Shown here: one piece after another, positions 32,200 to 64,000 of the stretch
Layout: each line of letters begins with the position of its first letter
Numbering within the stretch: the first letter of the stretch is position 1
Assembly (NCBI RefSeq): GCF_033115175.1
Contig: NC_084836.1
Location: forward strand, 64,704,797-64,768,796
Length of the DNA stretch: 64,000 nucleotides
From: Lepus europaeus
Taxonomy: Eukaryota; Chordata; Mammalia; Lagomorpha; Leporidae
Direction of reading: 5' to 3'
Made by a program: the position numbers and the translations under genes
Notes under the pieces: generated by a model
Seen by the model: only the letters and a program-made list of their open reading frames with translations
What the model was told of the DNA's origin: nothing
Databases searched by the model: none

Positions 32200-33081
32200 C
32201 AGACATGTATAAAAACAACAAAACACTTCAATGATATAACAGACATTTGCCCCAGTTCCCCTCCCAAGGCGATAGAGGTCTAAAGCGGGGTCCTGTCTCT
32301 CCCACCTGGAAGCATCTCACCACTGGAGAACAGCTCCTACAGGTGGGCCTGGGGACCTTTGTGAGTCTGCCCTTAGGAGTGATCACGAGAGTTATGGTTT
32401 ATGCAAAAACATCCAGTTATTTTTCCTTCCTACTCCCTCACCCCCACCACTTCCTGAGATGAGAAGTCTGGGTGTAGAGGAGGGTTAAACTTGATTCAGT
32501 GCAAAAAAAAAAAAAAAAAAAAAAAAAAACCCACAAGTAAAATGCCCCTTACAAGGGCTCTCTGACTTATCTCAGTTTTCCATGACAGGTTGCAGTAAGA
32601 ACACGTGCTTTCTGTTGGGAAGATTGGAAGATTTTGAAACCTGGACCTGTTGCTTAATTTACCCAATCTTTAAGGCTCAGTCCCCCTGATCTGCTGTCTT
32701 TCCACAGCTTGTTACCTGTGGTTAACTGTAGTCCGAAACAATTACATGGAAAATCAACAATTGATAAATCTGAGTAGCGTGATGAAATCTTAGCACCATC
32801 CTGCTCTTCCTCTGTCCAGTGTAGTCGTCCTTACTGCCCTTAGTCCCTCGGTAGCTCTCTTGGTTATCAGATCTCCTGTCATGGTATCAAAGCGGCTGTG
32901 TTCTAGGAACCCTTACTCATTTAATGGTGATGCAGGCAGTTCACATAGGCCAAAGAGAAGTGCTTCCGTTAAGTGAAAAGGTGAACGTCTTCAGTAGGTA
33001 AAGAAGCCAAAAGTGTATGCTGAAGTTGCCGGATCTCCAGTGCAAACGGTTCCTTTATCCATGGAATTCTGTGCTACTTTT

Positions 33082-33403
33082 TTTTTTTTTTTTTTTTTTT
33101 TACAGAGTGGATAGTGAGAGAGAGACCGAGAGAAAGGTCTTCCTTTTTGCCGTTGGTTCACCCTCCAATGGCCACAGCGGCCGGCGCATCTCGCTGATCT
33201 GAAGCCAGGTGCTTCTCCTGGTCTCCCATGGGGTGCAGGGCCCAAGCACTTGGGCCATCCTCCACTGCCTTCCCGGGCCATAGCAGAGAGCTAGCCTGGA
33301 AGAGGGGCAACTGGGATAGAATCCAGCGCCCCAACCAGGACTAGAACCCGGTGTGCCGGCGCCACAAGGCGGAGGATTAGCCCGTTAAGCCACGGCGCCG
33401 GCC
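33082..33403 (-). repeat. C-SINE within the ERBB3 3' UTR, sense to the gene
   Basis: Poly(T) of about 22, tacagagtggatagtgagag, end ccacggcgccggcc. Flanked by a perfect 14-base target duplication tctgtgctactttt at 33068-33081 and 33404-33417. Confidence 0.93.
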
Positions 33404-33574
33404 TCTGTGCTACTTTTCTTGTTGCACCACGGAATGCACAAGTTATGGCCGCAGTGCATGGAGTTCAGGAGGAAGGGCATTAAGTTACAGCATTTGGTAC
33501 TATCTGTGGTTTCACTGGGTGTCTTGGAACATTATCCCCTGAGGATGGGGGGGACTACTTAGGTGTAAAACGGG

Positions 33575-33690
33575 GTCATCTCTCTGTCACACAATTGTAA
33601 GGAGTATAAAGGATTAAGGGAAATAATGTAGGTAAAGTTTCGCCTGATGCCTGGCCCGCAGTGAATAGTCAAGAGTAAGTATCTGTTCCT
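33575..33690 (+). repeat. MIR remnant
   Basis: ataaaggattaagggaaat, gcctgatgcctggcccgcag and tgaatagtcaagagtaag follow the MIR 3' order. Confidence 0.55.
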
Positions 33691-34137
33691 AACCGTTCTT
33701 TACAAAACTTTAAGCTTTGCAACCTTTGCAGGGGATTGAAAATACCCAATTTTTCCTTTCTTCTGCCAGATCTGCCCCCTGTGTTCTTTAGGACACTCTA
33801 AAACAGGCACACAGCCGGGTCTCATACTAACAGGTGGGGCCTGAGCTAAAGGGATGTGGGGAGTAATCCTTCATGTCTCCAGGGAGTCCTGGGAAAGCAC
33901 ACAAAGTAGGAAAACCTTCTCCTTCCTGGGGTTGGGAAGGAGAACAAAGTGCACAGTTGGCTACAAACCACAAGAAGTTTGTGTCAAAGGGTTTCAAAGC
34001 CTCCAAAGGTTGAATGGAATTGTCTAGGACTAAAGAAATGGGGCTGACACCTGTGAGGGGGGGTAGGGAGACGAGGGGTACCCTCTAGAGGCGCTAGCTG
34101 CCATCAAACGCTCCCTGAGTGTCTCAGGGAGTCGAGG

Positions 34138-56368
<22,231 letters not shown>

Positions 56369-57330
56369 GACTCCAGCGGAGGGTGAAGGGAGCCCAGCCG
56401 AGTCCGGCCCGGCGGCCCCTGCACTAGGACATGGAAGCACCTGAGCCGCCGGCGAGCGGGCGGCGGCGGCGGAGGTTGCAGACTGAGGCGGGCGCCGGAG
56501 CCCGAGTCCTGGGCGGGATGGCAGGGGAGGGGAGCACGGGAGCCGGGTGAGTCACGGCCGCGCCCCCTCCCGCGCGGGGCTGCGGCCGGGGTTGCGGGAG
56601 GCTGGCGCCGCGCGCCCCACCGCCCCGAGGAGCAGGTCAAGGCTGGGGGTCCCGCCCGAACTTCTCCTCAGGAGCCGGGCTCAGTGGAGGCCAAGATTCC
56701 AAAGACCCTCGAATAAGGGGAAAGGTAATGAATGTGGGTGGGGAAACCGCTCCAAAGCCCAGCCCCCTGAAAGCTGGCCTCGCCCATTATCCAAATCACT
56801 CAACTCCCCTAGCCGGTTGGGTCACTTGCGGGATCCGGCTGTCTGAGTGTGACTATTTCTCCCTGTGTTTTTGAGTAGGAGGGTGCTTTTTTTTTCTTGT
56901 TTGTTTGTTTTGTGTTGGTCTCCTATTCAAGCCACCTCAGTTTCCCCGGGACTCAAAAACCCCGTGTAACTCATCCACTCTGCCCGGGAACCCGAGCCCC
57001 AGAGCCCGCGTGAAATCGCACTGTCTCCGGCCGCTTCCTCCTCCAGCCCCGGCGCCGGCCGGGCCTCTCCCGGGGATTTGGCTGGGGGGCGGGGGTGATA
57101 TCCAGCCTGGGAACAGACCCCGGAGCCCGCCTCTCCACTGCTGCCCCGGGAGGGGCTCCCGCACCTGTCGCCGTCCCCTCTGCTGCCCCCCACGGCCGCC
57201 TGGGAGAACAGCTGCCGCGGCTTCCACGGCGGAGTCTGGGGCCGCGCCGTCCGGGCGGCCGCCCGGGCACACGGCGGCCACCACAGGCGCCTTCTGAGAC
57301 CCGGCCCACGCTGGGTAGCAGGCGGATAGC

Positions 57331-57802
57331 AGTGGACACTGGTGACGGCGTCCATGAGTGGCATGGGCCCCTGGGACCCCCACATCAGCTCAGCGACCCC
57401 TGCGAACTCCGGGACGGGTCCGACCAGCGCCCCCTGCTGTCCAAGCCGGGCAGCGGCGATGCATTTCAGATCCCTCGAGTTGGCATTTGGATGCCACCCA
57501 GCGCCTGTTTTCTCCAGAACTTCAGGCCTTGAAGAAAAGTGTTGCCTCCCACCCTAAACGATGAAGATTCTTCCACCCTGCTTGGCACCGACAGCGGCTT
57601 AGAGGGCTCCTCCCTGGCCCCAGGGCACTGGTGGGACAGTCACAGCAACAGCCAAGCCATTGACATACAGCTCTCTATCCCCTTTCACCCTCAAAGCATT
57701 TCCTCAAACTTAGAATGTGTCACTTAACATAAAAATGCTGTGAGCTCGGTGACATCCGGGTTTTACAGAACTGGGAACTTGCAGCAGTGATCCCGAGGAG
57801 GG
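57331..57802. other. Upstream flank of ERBB3, no gene recognised
   Basis: Mixed composition. Several overlapping short open frames in the GC-rich part have no recognisable products. Confidence 0.5.
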
Positions 57803-58083
57803 GCTCAAGTTGTTTTATTTTCATTGTATTTGAAAGGCAGGGGGGAAGAAAGAGACAGAGAGAGAGAGAGATCTAGCCACTGGTTTTCACCCCCCAAATG
57901 CTCACATCAGCCAGGGCTAGGCCAGACAGAAGCCCGGGAGCCCATCAAGGCCTCCCACTTGGGTGGCAGGGACCCGAGTACTTGAGCCACGTCTGCTGCT
58001 TCTCATGGTGTACACTAGCAGGAGTCTGACGTGGGATGTGGGTGTGCCAATCCGGGGCTGGGCTAAGCCAAGTGCTTGCCCCT
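57803..58083 (-). repeat. C-SINE, diverged
   Basis: ttttattttcattgtatttg start, aagccaagtgcttgcccc end. Confidence 0.8.
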
Positions 58084-58397
58084 TACCTAAGGTTTCTTAA
58101 GTCCTCCTGAGACTGTAGCTTCAACTGCTCAGAAGTAAAACTCCCATCAGATAACAGAATTAATACCACTTAAAGCTTTCCACTCCCACCTGCTTTCCCC
58201 CAGGTTAAAGGGCTTTCATTGTATTACCTTATAGATTTACTCTTGGCTATTCAGGGCCCTAATTCTGGAGGAGAAAACCCTCCTTTTTTTGTTGTTGTTG
58301 TTGTTGTTGTTTATAAACAGTTGTAATGTATAGCATCCTTTGGATTTAATGAGAAAAGGGTAGGGGTTCTAAAGTACCTTGTTGTGTTTAATCTTTT

Positions 58398-58510
58398 TCT
58401 TTTTTTTTTTTTTTTTTTAGCAAAGTTTATTGAAAGCAAGAAGCCACCTGCAGCTGCAGTCAGGACAGAGACTTCAAGGGAGGAGCTGCCCCTGCTCAGC
58501 CTTTAAGTAT
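58398..58510 (-). pseudogene. Short retrocopy 3' end of an unidentified mRNA
   Basis: On the minus strand about 95 bases end in AATAAACTTTGCT and then a long poly(A), the exact layout of a processed mRNA tail (signal, short gap, A run). The source gene is not recognised. Confidence 0.5.
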
Positions 58511-58518
58511 CATTGAAT

Positions 58519-59130
58519 GGGAACCAGTGTTGTGGATTTAGCCCACATGACAGCCAGTTAAGTCCTGGCTGCTCTGCTTCCAATCCAGCTATCTGATAAT
58601 GTGCCTGGGAAAGGAGTGGAAGATGGCCCAAGTCCCTGGGCCCCTGCATTCTCATGGGAGACCCAGAAGAAGCTCCTGGCTCCTGGCTTCCATCTGGCCT
58701 ATCCTAGCCACTGTGGCCATTTGGGGAGTAAGCAGATAGAAGATCTCTCCCTCTCTCTCTGCCTTTCAAAGGAAATAAAATCTTTTTTTTTTTTTTTAGA
58801 TTTATTTATTTATTTGAGAGGCAGAGAGAGAGAGAGAGTCTTCCATCTGCTGGTTCACTCCCCAAATAGCCGCAAGGGCCAGAGCTAGGCCAATCCAAAG
58901 CCAGGAGCCAGGATCTCCCATGTTATGTGCAGGATTTTCCACGTGGGTGCAAGAGCCCAAGCACTTGGGCCATCTTCTACTGCTTTCCCAGGCCATAGCA
59001 GAGAGCTGGATCGGAAGTGGAGCAGTCAGGCCTCAAACCAGCGCCCATATTGGATGCTGACACTGCATGCGGCAGCTTTACCTGCTGTGCCACAGCGCCG
59101 GCCCCAGAAATAAAATCTTAAAAAAATAAA
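58519..59130 (+). repeat. C-SINE split by an inverted SINE
   Basis: gggaaccagtgttgtggatt head at 58519; the tail resumes after 59106 with agaaataaaatct and poly(A). Confidence 0.86.
58784..59106 (-). repeat. C-SINE nested in another SINE
   Basis: Poly(T), agatttatttatttatttga, end gccacagcgccggcccc. Target duplication gaaataaaatct at 58772-58783 and 59107-59118. Confidence 0.93.
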
Positions 59131-59409
59131 AAAAGCGTTGAATGAAGAACGAATGCTAGCTGTATCTCTTCCTATTGTCTCCAACTCCTCTCCACCTCTA
59201 CTAGATCCCAAGATGTGCTCAGCTGTTCTGGTCCTCAACCCTTGGAGAAACAGCGTGCTAAGCATCTGCAATACAGACAGTAGATAAAGGTTGCTGCTCT
59301 GTTTGAACAAGGAAAAGGGGAGCTTTATTTAGGAACACTGTCTGCAGTTTTCCAGTATCCCTTTCTTTCCTAACTCTTTTTAAAAAACAGTTCTTGAAAT
59401 TTATCTATT

Positions 59410-59739
59410 TTGGGTTCAGCATTGTGGCATAGCAGGTAAAGCTGCCTCATATGGGCACCACATATGGACACTGGTTCAAGTCCCAGCTACTCCACTTCTG
59501 ATCCAGCTCCCTGGTAATGTTCCTGGGAAAGCAGTAGAAGATGGCCCAAGCCCTTGGGCCCCTGCACCCATGTGGGAGACACAGAGGAAGCTCCAGGCTT
59601 CTGGCTTCAGATCGGCCTAGCTCCTGCCTTTGTGGCCATTTGGGGAGTGAACCAGCAGATAGAGTATCGATTTCTTTCTCTCTGCCTCTGCCTCTACTTT
59701 TCTGTAACTCTGACTTTCAAATAAATAAATCTTTAAAAA
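59410..59739 (+). repeat. C-SINE
   Basis: gggttcagcattgtggcata head, gactttcaaataaataaatc tail. Confidence 0.9.
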
Positions 59740-59752
59740 GGGGGAGCATGGG

Positions 59753-60039
59753 AGGGGACAGTGCTATGGTGTAGCAAGTAAAACCACTGCCACCTGTGAC
59801 TCTGGCATCCCGTATGGGCGCCTGTTCTAGACCTGGCTGCTCCACTTCCAATCCAGCTCTCTGCTGATGGCCTGGGAAAACAACAGAGGATGCTCCAAGT
59901 GCTTGGGCCCCTGTACCCACGTGGGAGACCCAAGTGAAGCTCCCGGCTCCTGGCTTTGGCCTGGACCCAAACCAGTGCCCACCTGGGATGCCAGCACTGC
60001 ATATGGCAGCTCCACCCACCATGCCGCAGCACCAGCCCC
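59753..60039. repeat. C-SINE with internal inversion (fold-back)
   Basis: 59753-59965 is a plus-oriented SINE from its head (gaggggacagtgctatggtg) to cctggctttggcctgg. The next 74 bases are a reverse-complemented SINE head ending gccgcagcaccagcccc. No tail or poly(A) is present. Confidence 0.85.
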
Positions 60040-60045
60040 AAAGGG

Positions 60046-61050
60046 AAGCTGAAAAAGGGCTGACACCCACCTACTCTCTGGACGGTAAGTGTCTTACCAT
60101 CTTGACTTAATATTTCCTGCTCAACCAGTCCTGATTGCACGTTGTTATCCACACAGCAGATCAATATGGTGATGTTCAGAGAGATGTCTAGCTGGTTGGA
60201 TTTCTTCAGGTTACTTTGTGACAGAGGGCAGGAGGGTTAACACAGCCCTGGAGCGAGCAAGACTGTGTGGTGTTTTCCAAGTCCCCGTGAACTGTTTTTG
60301 CTCTCTGGAGGAGAGAGGAAAATGGCTTCACGCCATACTCCTAGGTTCTGTGGCTGGGCTACAAAGTAAATTGGCATAAGACAGATTAACAGGAGAAAGC
60401 TCATTTTTAGCTATACATTTACAACACAGGGATCCCACACAATGTGAGAATGCAGGTGATTGAAGCTTCCATACCGTCCTAAGCTGCAGGAAGGAGTAGG
60501 CACTTGGAGTTTTGAGGGGCAGGGGTGAGCACACAAGTTAGCGAGGATGAAGGGAGGAACTGCATGGTGACTAAAGGTTGCCTTCCCACTCAGATTGAAT
60601 CAATCAGATCATAGTGTTTCAGAGCAGCCTTCTTCCCTGATACAGAGACTTAGCAGCGTAGAGTTCCCTTAGAGGGTAATGTTCCTTCACAACAGCACCA
60701 CTTTCCAGAGTCACTCCTGTTTCCAGGACAGACCCTGCCAAGACTTGTATTTTGGGGTGGCACATTCTGGCCTCCTACATTTGTGTTTTGCGGTGATATA
60801 TCCAGAGGTCCAACTTCTTTCTGATAGGGATGGAAAAGATTGCATATCTTATACTTGAGACCTTGTCAGCTTAAGTGACATTTGAGTTTCTGGTTGATAA
60901 CTCTCGTCCTCTGGGATCTGTCAGGTATTAGCAGGGACTAGACTAGCGAATTAAACGAAGATGTGCTGAGGACTACCCATGGATGCTTTGGATGCTTTAT
61001 GTCTGCGCTGTGCAATGTGGTAGCCACTAGCCACAAGGATGTGTTTCAGA
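60046..61050. other. Flank with no gene recognised; may hold an ancient repeat
   Basis: About 1 kb without young SINEs. Parts of the text have the feel of an old LTR or DNA element, but I cannot name a family. No splice-bounded exon or RNA gene found. Confidence 0.4.
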
Positions 61051-61064
61051 AAGTAGAAAAGGAG

Positions 61065-61369
61065 GGCCGGCGCCGTGGCTCACTGTGCTAATCCTCCGCC
61101 TTGCGGCGCCGGCATACCCGGTTCTAGTCCCTGTCGGGGCACCGATCCTGTCCCGGTTGCCCCTCTTCCAGGCCAGCTCTCTGCTGTGGCCAGGGAGTGC
61201 AGTGGAGGATGGCCCAAGTGCTTGGGCCCTGCACCCCATGGGAGACCAGGATAAGTACCTGGCTCCTGCCATCGCCTTCCGCGGCGGCCATTGGAGGGTG
61301 AACCAACGGCAAAAGGAAGACCTTTCTCTCTGTCTCTCTCTCACTGTCCACTCTGCCTGTCAAAAAAAA
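61065..61369 (+). repeat. C-SINE with 14-bp target duplication
   Basis: Head ggccggcgccgtggctcact, tail ctctgcctgtcaaaaaaaa. Flanked by aagtagaaaaggag at 61051-61064 and 61370-61383. Confidence 0.95.
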
Positions 61370-61500
61370 AAGTAGAAAAGGAGAACAAATAAATGATCCC
61401 CAAAGAAAATAGAAGAAAGTAAATAGTAAAGGTAACAGCAGAAACTAATGAAATATAAAGTAAATATACAATACTGAAGATCAGTAAACCTAAGTTTTTG

Positions 61501-61823
61501 GGGCCGGTGCTGTGGCATAATGGGTAAATCCACTGCCTGCAGCACAGACGTTCCATCTGGGTAACTGGTTCCAGTCCCAGCTGTTCCACTTCCCATCCAG
61601 CTCCCTGAGAATTTGCCTGGGAGAGCAGCAAAGGATGGCTCAAGTTCTTGGGCCTCTGCACCCACATGGGAGACCAGAAGAAGCTCCTGGATCCTGGCTT
61701 TGGACAAGCTCCAGCCATTGTGGCCATTTGGGGAGTGAACCACCAGGTGGAAGACCTCTCTCTGTCTCTGTCTACTCTAACACTACCTTTCAAATAAATA
61801 AATAAATCTTAAAAAAAAAAAAA
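61501..61823 (+). repeat. C-SINE
   Basis: Head gggccggtgctgtggcataa, tail acctttcaaataaataaata and poly(A). Confidence 0.92.
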
Positions 61824-62067
61824 GATTTTCCACTATCAGGAATCAAAATGAGACTTATTTTAGATAACAAGAGAATATTGTTATATTGTAATAAAGGATA
61901 ACTTTATTACAATGCATTTGACAATTTAGTTGAAATAAATGCATTCTTAGGAAAACAAAACTTATCTAAACTGACCCAAGAAATAATAGAAAATTCTGAG
62001 TGGCCCTATATCTATTGAATAAATTGGATATACAATTTAAACTTTCTCATAAAAAACTCTAGACTTG

Positions 62068-62404
62068 GGCCAGCGCCGTGGCTTAACAGGCTAATCCTCC
62101 GCCTTGCGGCACCGGCACACCGGGTTCTAGTCCCGGTTGGGGCGCCGGATTCTATCCCGGTTGCCCCTCTTCCAGGCCAGCTCTCTGCTATGGCCCGGGA
62201 AGGCAGTGGAGGATGGCCCAAGTGCTTGGGCCCTGCACCCGCATGGGAGACCAGGAGAAGCACCTGGCTCTTGGCTTCGGATCAGCGAGATGCGCTGGCC
62301 GCAGCGGCCATTGGAGGGTGAACCAACGGCAAAAAGGAAGACCTTTCTCTCGGTCTCTCTCTCACTATCCATTCTGCCTGTCAAAAAATTAAAAAAAAAA
62401 AAAA
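62068..62404 (+). repeat. C-SINE with 17-bp target duplication
   Basis: Head ggccagcgccgtggcttaac, tail ctgcctgtcaaaaaattaaa. Flanked by aaaaaactctagacttg at 62051-62067 and 62405-62421. Confidence 0.95.
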
Positions 62405-62479
62405 AAAAAACTCTAGACTTGAATATACTAGTGAATCTTTGTAAACATTTATGGAAGCAACAACCATAATCTTATAGAA

Positions 62480-62994
62480 GCTTTTACAAAGAATAGATAA
62501 AAGGAAACAATTCCAGTTCATTTTATGAGACAACACAACCTGACAAGCTTATCACAGAATAGGAAAATTACGAACCTATGTCCTATTTACTTAGATGCAA
62601 AAAATCTCACGCAAAATACTAGCAAACAGAACCCCATTAGTATGTTAAAAGGATAAGACATTACAGTCAAATTAGATTTATTCCTGTAATTCCAGTATGG
62701 TTTAACATTGGAAAAATCAAGCAATAAATACTTAACCACATTAACAAAATAAAGAGGAAATCCCATATGATCATCTTTGCAGAAGCACAAAGACTATTTG
62801 AGAAAACTTGACATCCATTTGTGATTTTAAAAACGTATTATCATACTAGAAATTGTTAGGAACTAAAACATTTGAAAGAAGGTATCTACTAAAAACCTAG
62901 AGCAAATATCACACCTAGTGGTAAAATATTGAAAACTTTCCTTGGCTAAATAGAATCAGACAAAAATACCATAGCCTTAGAATTGGGAAGAAAC
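62480..62994 (+). repeat. Old L1 ORF2 fragment (reverse-transcriptase region)
   Basis: Pieces such as tcattttatgagacaacac, ttagatgcaaaaaatctc, aatactagcaaacagaa and ggtttaacattggaaaaatc follow the order of the L1 reverse-transcriptase region. Frameshifts are frequent; it is dead. It is interrupted at 63010 by the next SINE. Confidence 0.75.
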
Positions 62995-63009
62995 AAAATT
63001 TGTAGGTGG

Positions 63010-63352
63010 CCGGCGCCGCGGCTCAATAGGCTAATCCTCCGCCTAGCGGCGCCGGCACACCGGGTTCTAGTCCCGGTCGGGGCACCGATCCTGTCCCGGT
63101 TGCCCCTCTTCCAGGCCAGCTCTCTGCTGTGGCCAGGGAGTGCAGTGGAGGATGGCCCAAGCCCTTGTGCCCTGCACCCCATGGGAGACCAGGATAAACA
63201 CCTGGCTCCTGCCATCGGATCAGCGCGGTGCGCCGGCCGCAGCACGCTACTGCGGCGGCCATTGGAGGGTGAACCAACGGCAAAAGGAAGACCTTTCTCT
63301 CTGTCTCTCTCTCACTGTCCACTCTGCCTGTCAAAAATTAAAAAAAAAAAAA
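63010..63352 (+). repeat. C-SINE with 15-bp target duplication
   Basis: Head ccggcgccgcggctcaatag, tail ctgcctgtcaaaaattaaaa. Flanked by aaaatttgtaggtgg at 62995-63009 and 63353-63367. Confidence 0.95.
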
Positions 63353-63404
63353 AAAATTTGTAGGTGGTGTGATCATACATTCAGAAAATCCACAAGGAAG
63401 AGTA

Positions 63405-63648
63405 TAAACGCTGGAGCAGTGGTTAAGTCATTCACTGGGATGCCCCCCCATATCAGAGGGCCTGATTAGAGTCCTGGCTCTGCTTCTGATCCAGCTTCCT
63501 GCTGATGTGCACCCTGGGGGGCAGCAGGTGTCTCAAGTCCTGGGTCCCTGTCACACATGTGGGAGATCTGGATGCAGGCTCAGGGCTGTTTTACGTATTT
63601 GGGGAATGAACCAACAGACGGAAGATCTGTTAAAATGAAAATAAATTA
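63405..63648 (+). repeat. Old C-SINE variant
   Basis: acgctggagcagtggttaag head, ccctggggggcagcaggtg middle; tail largely lost before aaaataaattagg. Confidence 0.75.
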
Positions 63649-63649
63649 G

Positions 63650-63980
63650 GGGCCACTGCTGTGGCGTAGTGGGTAAAGCCGCTGCCTGCAGTACCCGCAT
63701 CCCATACAGGCACTGGTTCAAATCCCTTCTGCTCCCTTCTGATCCAGCTCTCTGCTGTGGCTGAGGAAAGCAGTAGAAGATGACCCAAGTCCTTGAGCCC
63801 CTGCACCTGCATGGGAGACCCAGAAGAAGCTCCTGGTTCCTGACTTTGGATCTGTTCAGCTCTGGCCATTGCAGCAAATTGGGGAGTGAACCAGTGGATA
63901 TCTCTTCCTCTCTGCCTCTCCTTCTCTCTCTGTGTAACTCCACCTTTCAAATAAATAAATAAATATTTTTTAAAAAAAGA
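63650..63980 (+). repeat. C-SINE
   Basis: Head ggggccactgctgtggcgta, tail acctttcaaataaataaata. Close to the right edge of the window. Confidence 0.9.
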
Positions 63981-64000
63981 AAGAAAATAAATTAAAAAGC

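Larger units (their letters stand above)
32175..34137 (-). other. ERBB3: Probable ERBB3 3' UTR, enlarged by a SINE
   Basis: From the ERBB3 stop to the only well-placed AATAAA on the minus strand (32194-32199). It includes a 27-base poly(A) tract (32503-32529; poly(U) in the mRNA), a MIR remnant (about 33575-33690) and a full C-SINE (33082-33403). Without the SINE it is about 1.6 kb. The 3' end is inferred, not proven. Confidence 0.55.

Noticed and set aside
60046-61050. Possible endogenous retroviral LTR or internal piece
   Set aside because: The text is suggestive but I cannot identify a family or paired LTRs; left unassigned.

Overview
This window looks like nuclear DNA of a lagomorph, most likely rabbit or hare. 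It holds split genes with GT-AG introns, CpG-island promoters and several dozen tRNA-derived C-type SINEs. The SINEs have heads like ggccggcgctgtggcgcag, a B-box-like ggttctagtccc, and tails of caaataaataaat or ctgcctgtcaaaa. This SINE family is the lagomorph hallmark, and lagomorph-type L1 3' ends are present too.

Five protein-coding genes lie head to tail on the minus strand. In transcription order, from right to left, they are ERBB3 (28 coding exons, 56368 to 34138), PA2G4 (13 exons, 31059 to 21240), RPL41 (25 codons over three coding exons, 16482 to 15892), ZC3H10 (one coding exon, 12673 to 11363) and ESYT1 (first 15 coding exons, 5251 to 198, continuing past the left edge). From general knowledge, this is the gene order and relative orientation of human 12q13.2. 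I worked out every coding exon from splice signals and reading phase. The phases close exactly for all five genes, giving 1339, 394, 25, 436 and 532+ residues. All five are intact; ESYT1 is only cut by the window edge.

Layout: 1-5300 ESYT1 5' half and its CpG promoter; 5300-10760 intergenic, with a MIR and C-SINEs; 10760-15350 ZC3H10; 15640-16640 RPL41, sharing a long CpG-rich block with the ZC3H10 promoter; 16640-20190 intergenic, with L1 tails and SINEs; 20190-31250 PA2G4, whose 5-kb intron 5 carries a DPM1 processed pseudogene split by an L1; 31250-32180 CpG-rich spacer; 32180-56560 ERBB3, whose intron 9 is almost all SINEs; 56560-64000 upstream flank, again repeat-dominated.

The genes do not form a pathway. 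ERBB3 is a neuregulin receptor pseudokinase and PA2G4 (EBP1) was named as an ErbB3-binding protein, so that neighbouring pair is functionally linked. RPL41 is a ribosomal protein, ZC3H10 a CCCH RNA-binding protein and ESYT1 an ER-plasma membrane tether. I see no undescribed gene system. The points worth a second look are retrotransposition records: nested insertions, a U2 snRNA retro-fragment, a SINE in the probable ERBB3 3' UTR and the L1-split DPM1 copy. One unusual residue in PA2G4 also deserves a check.
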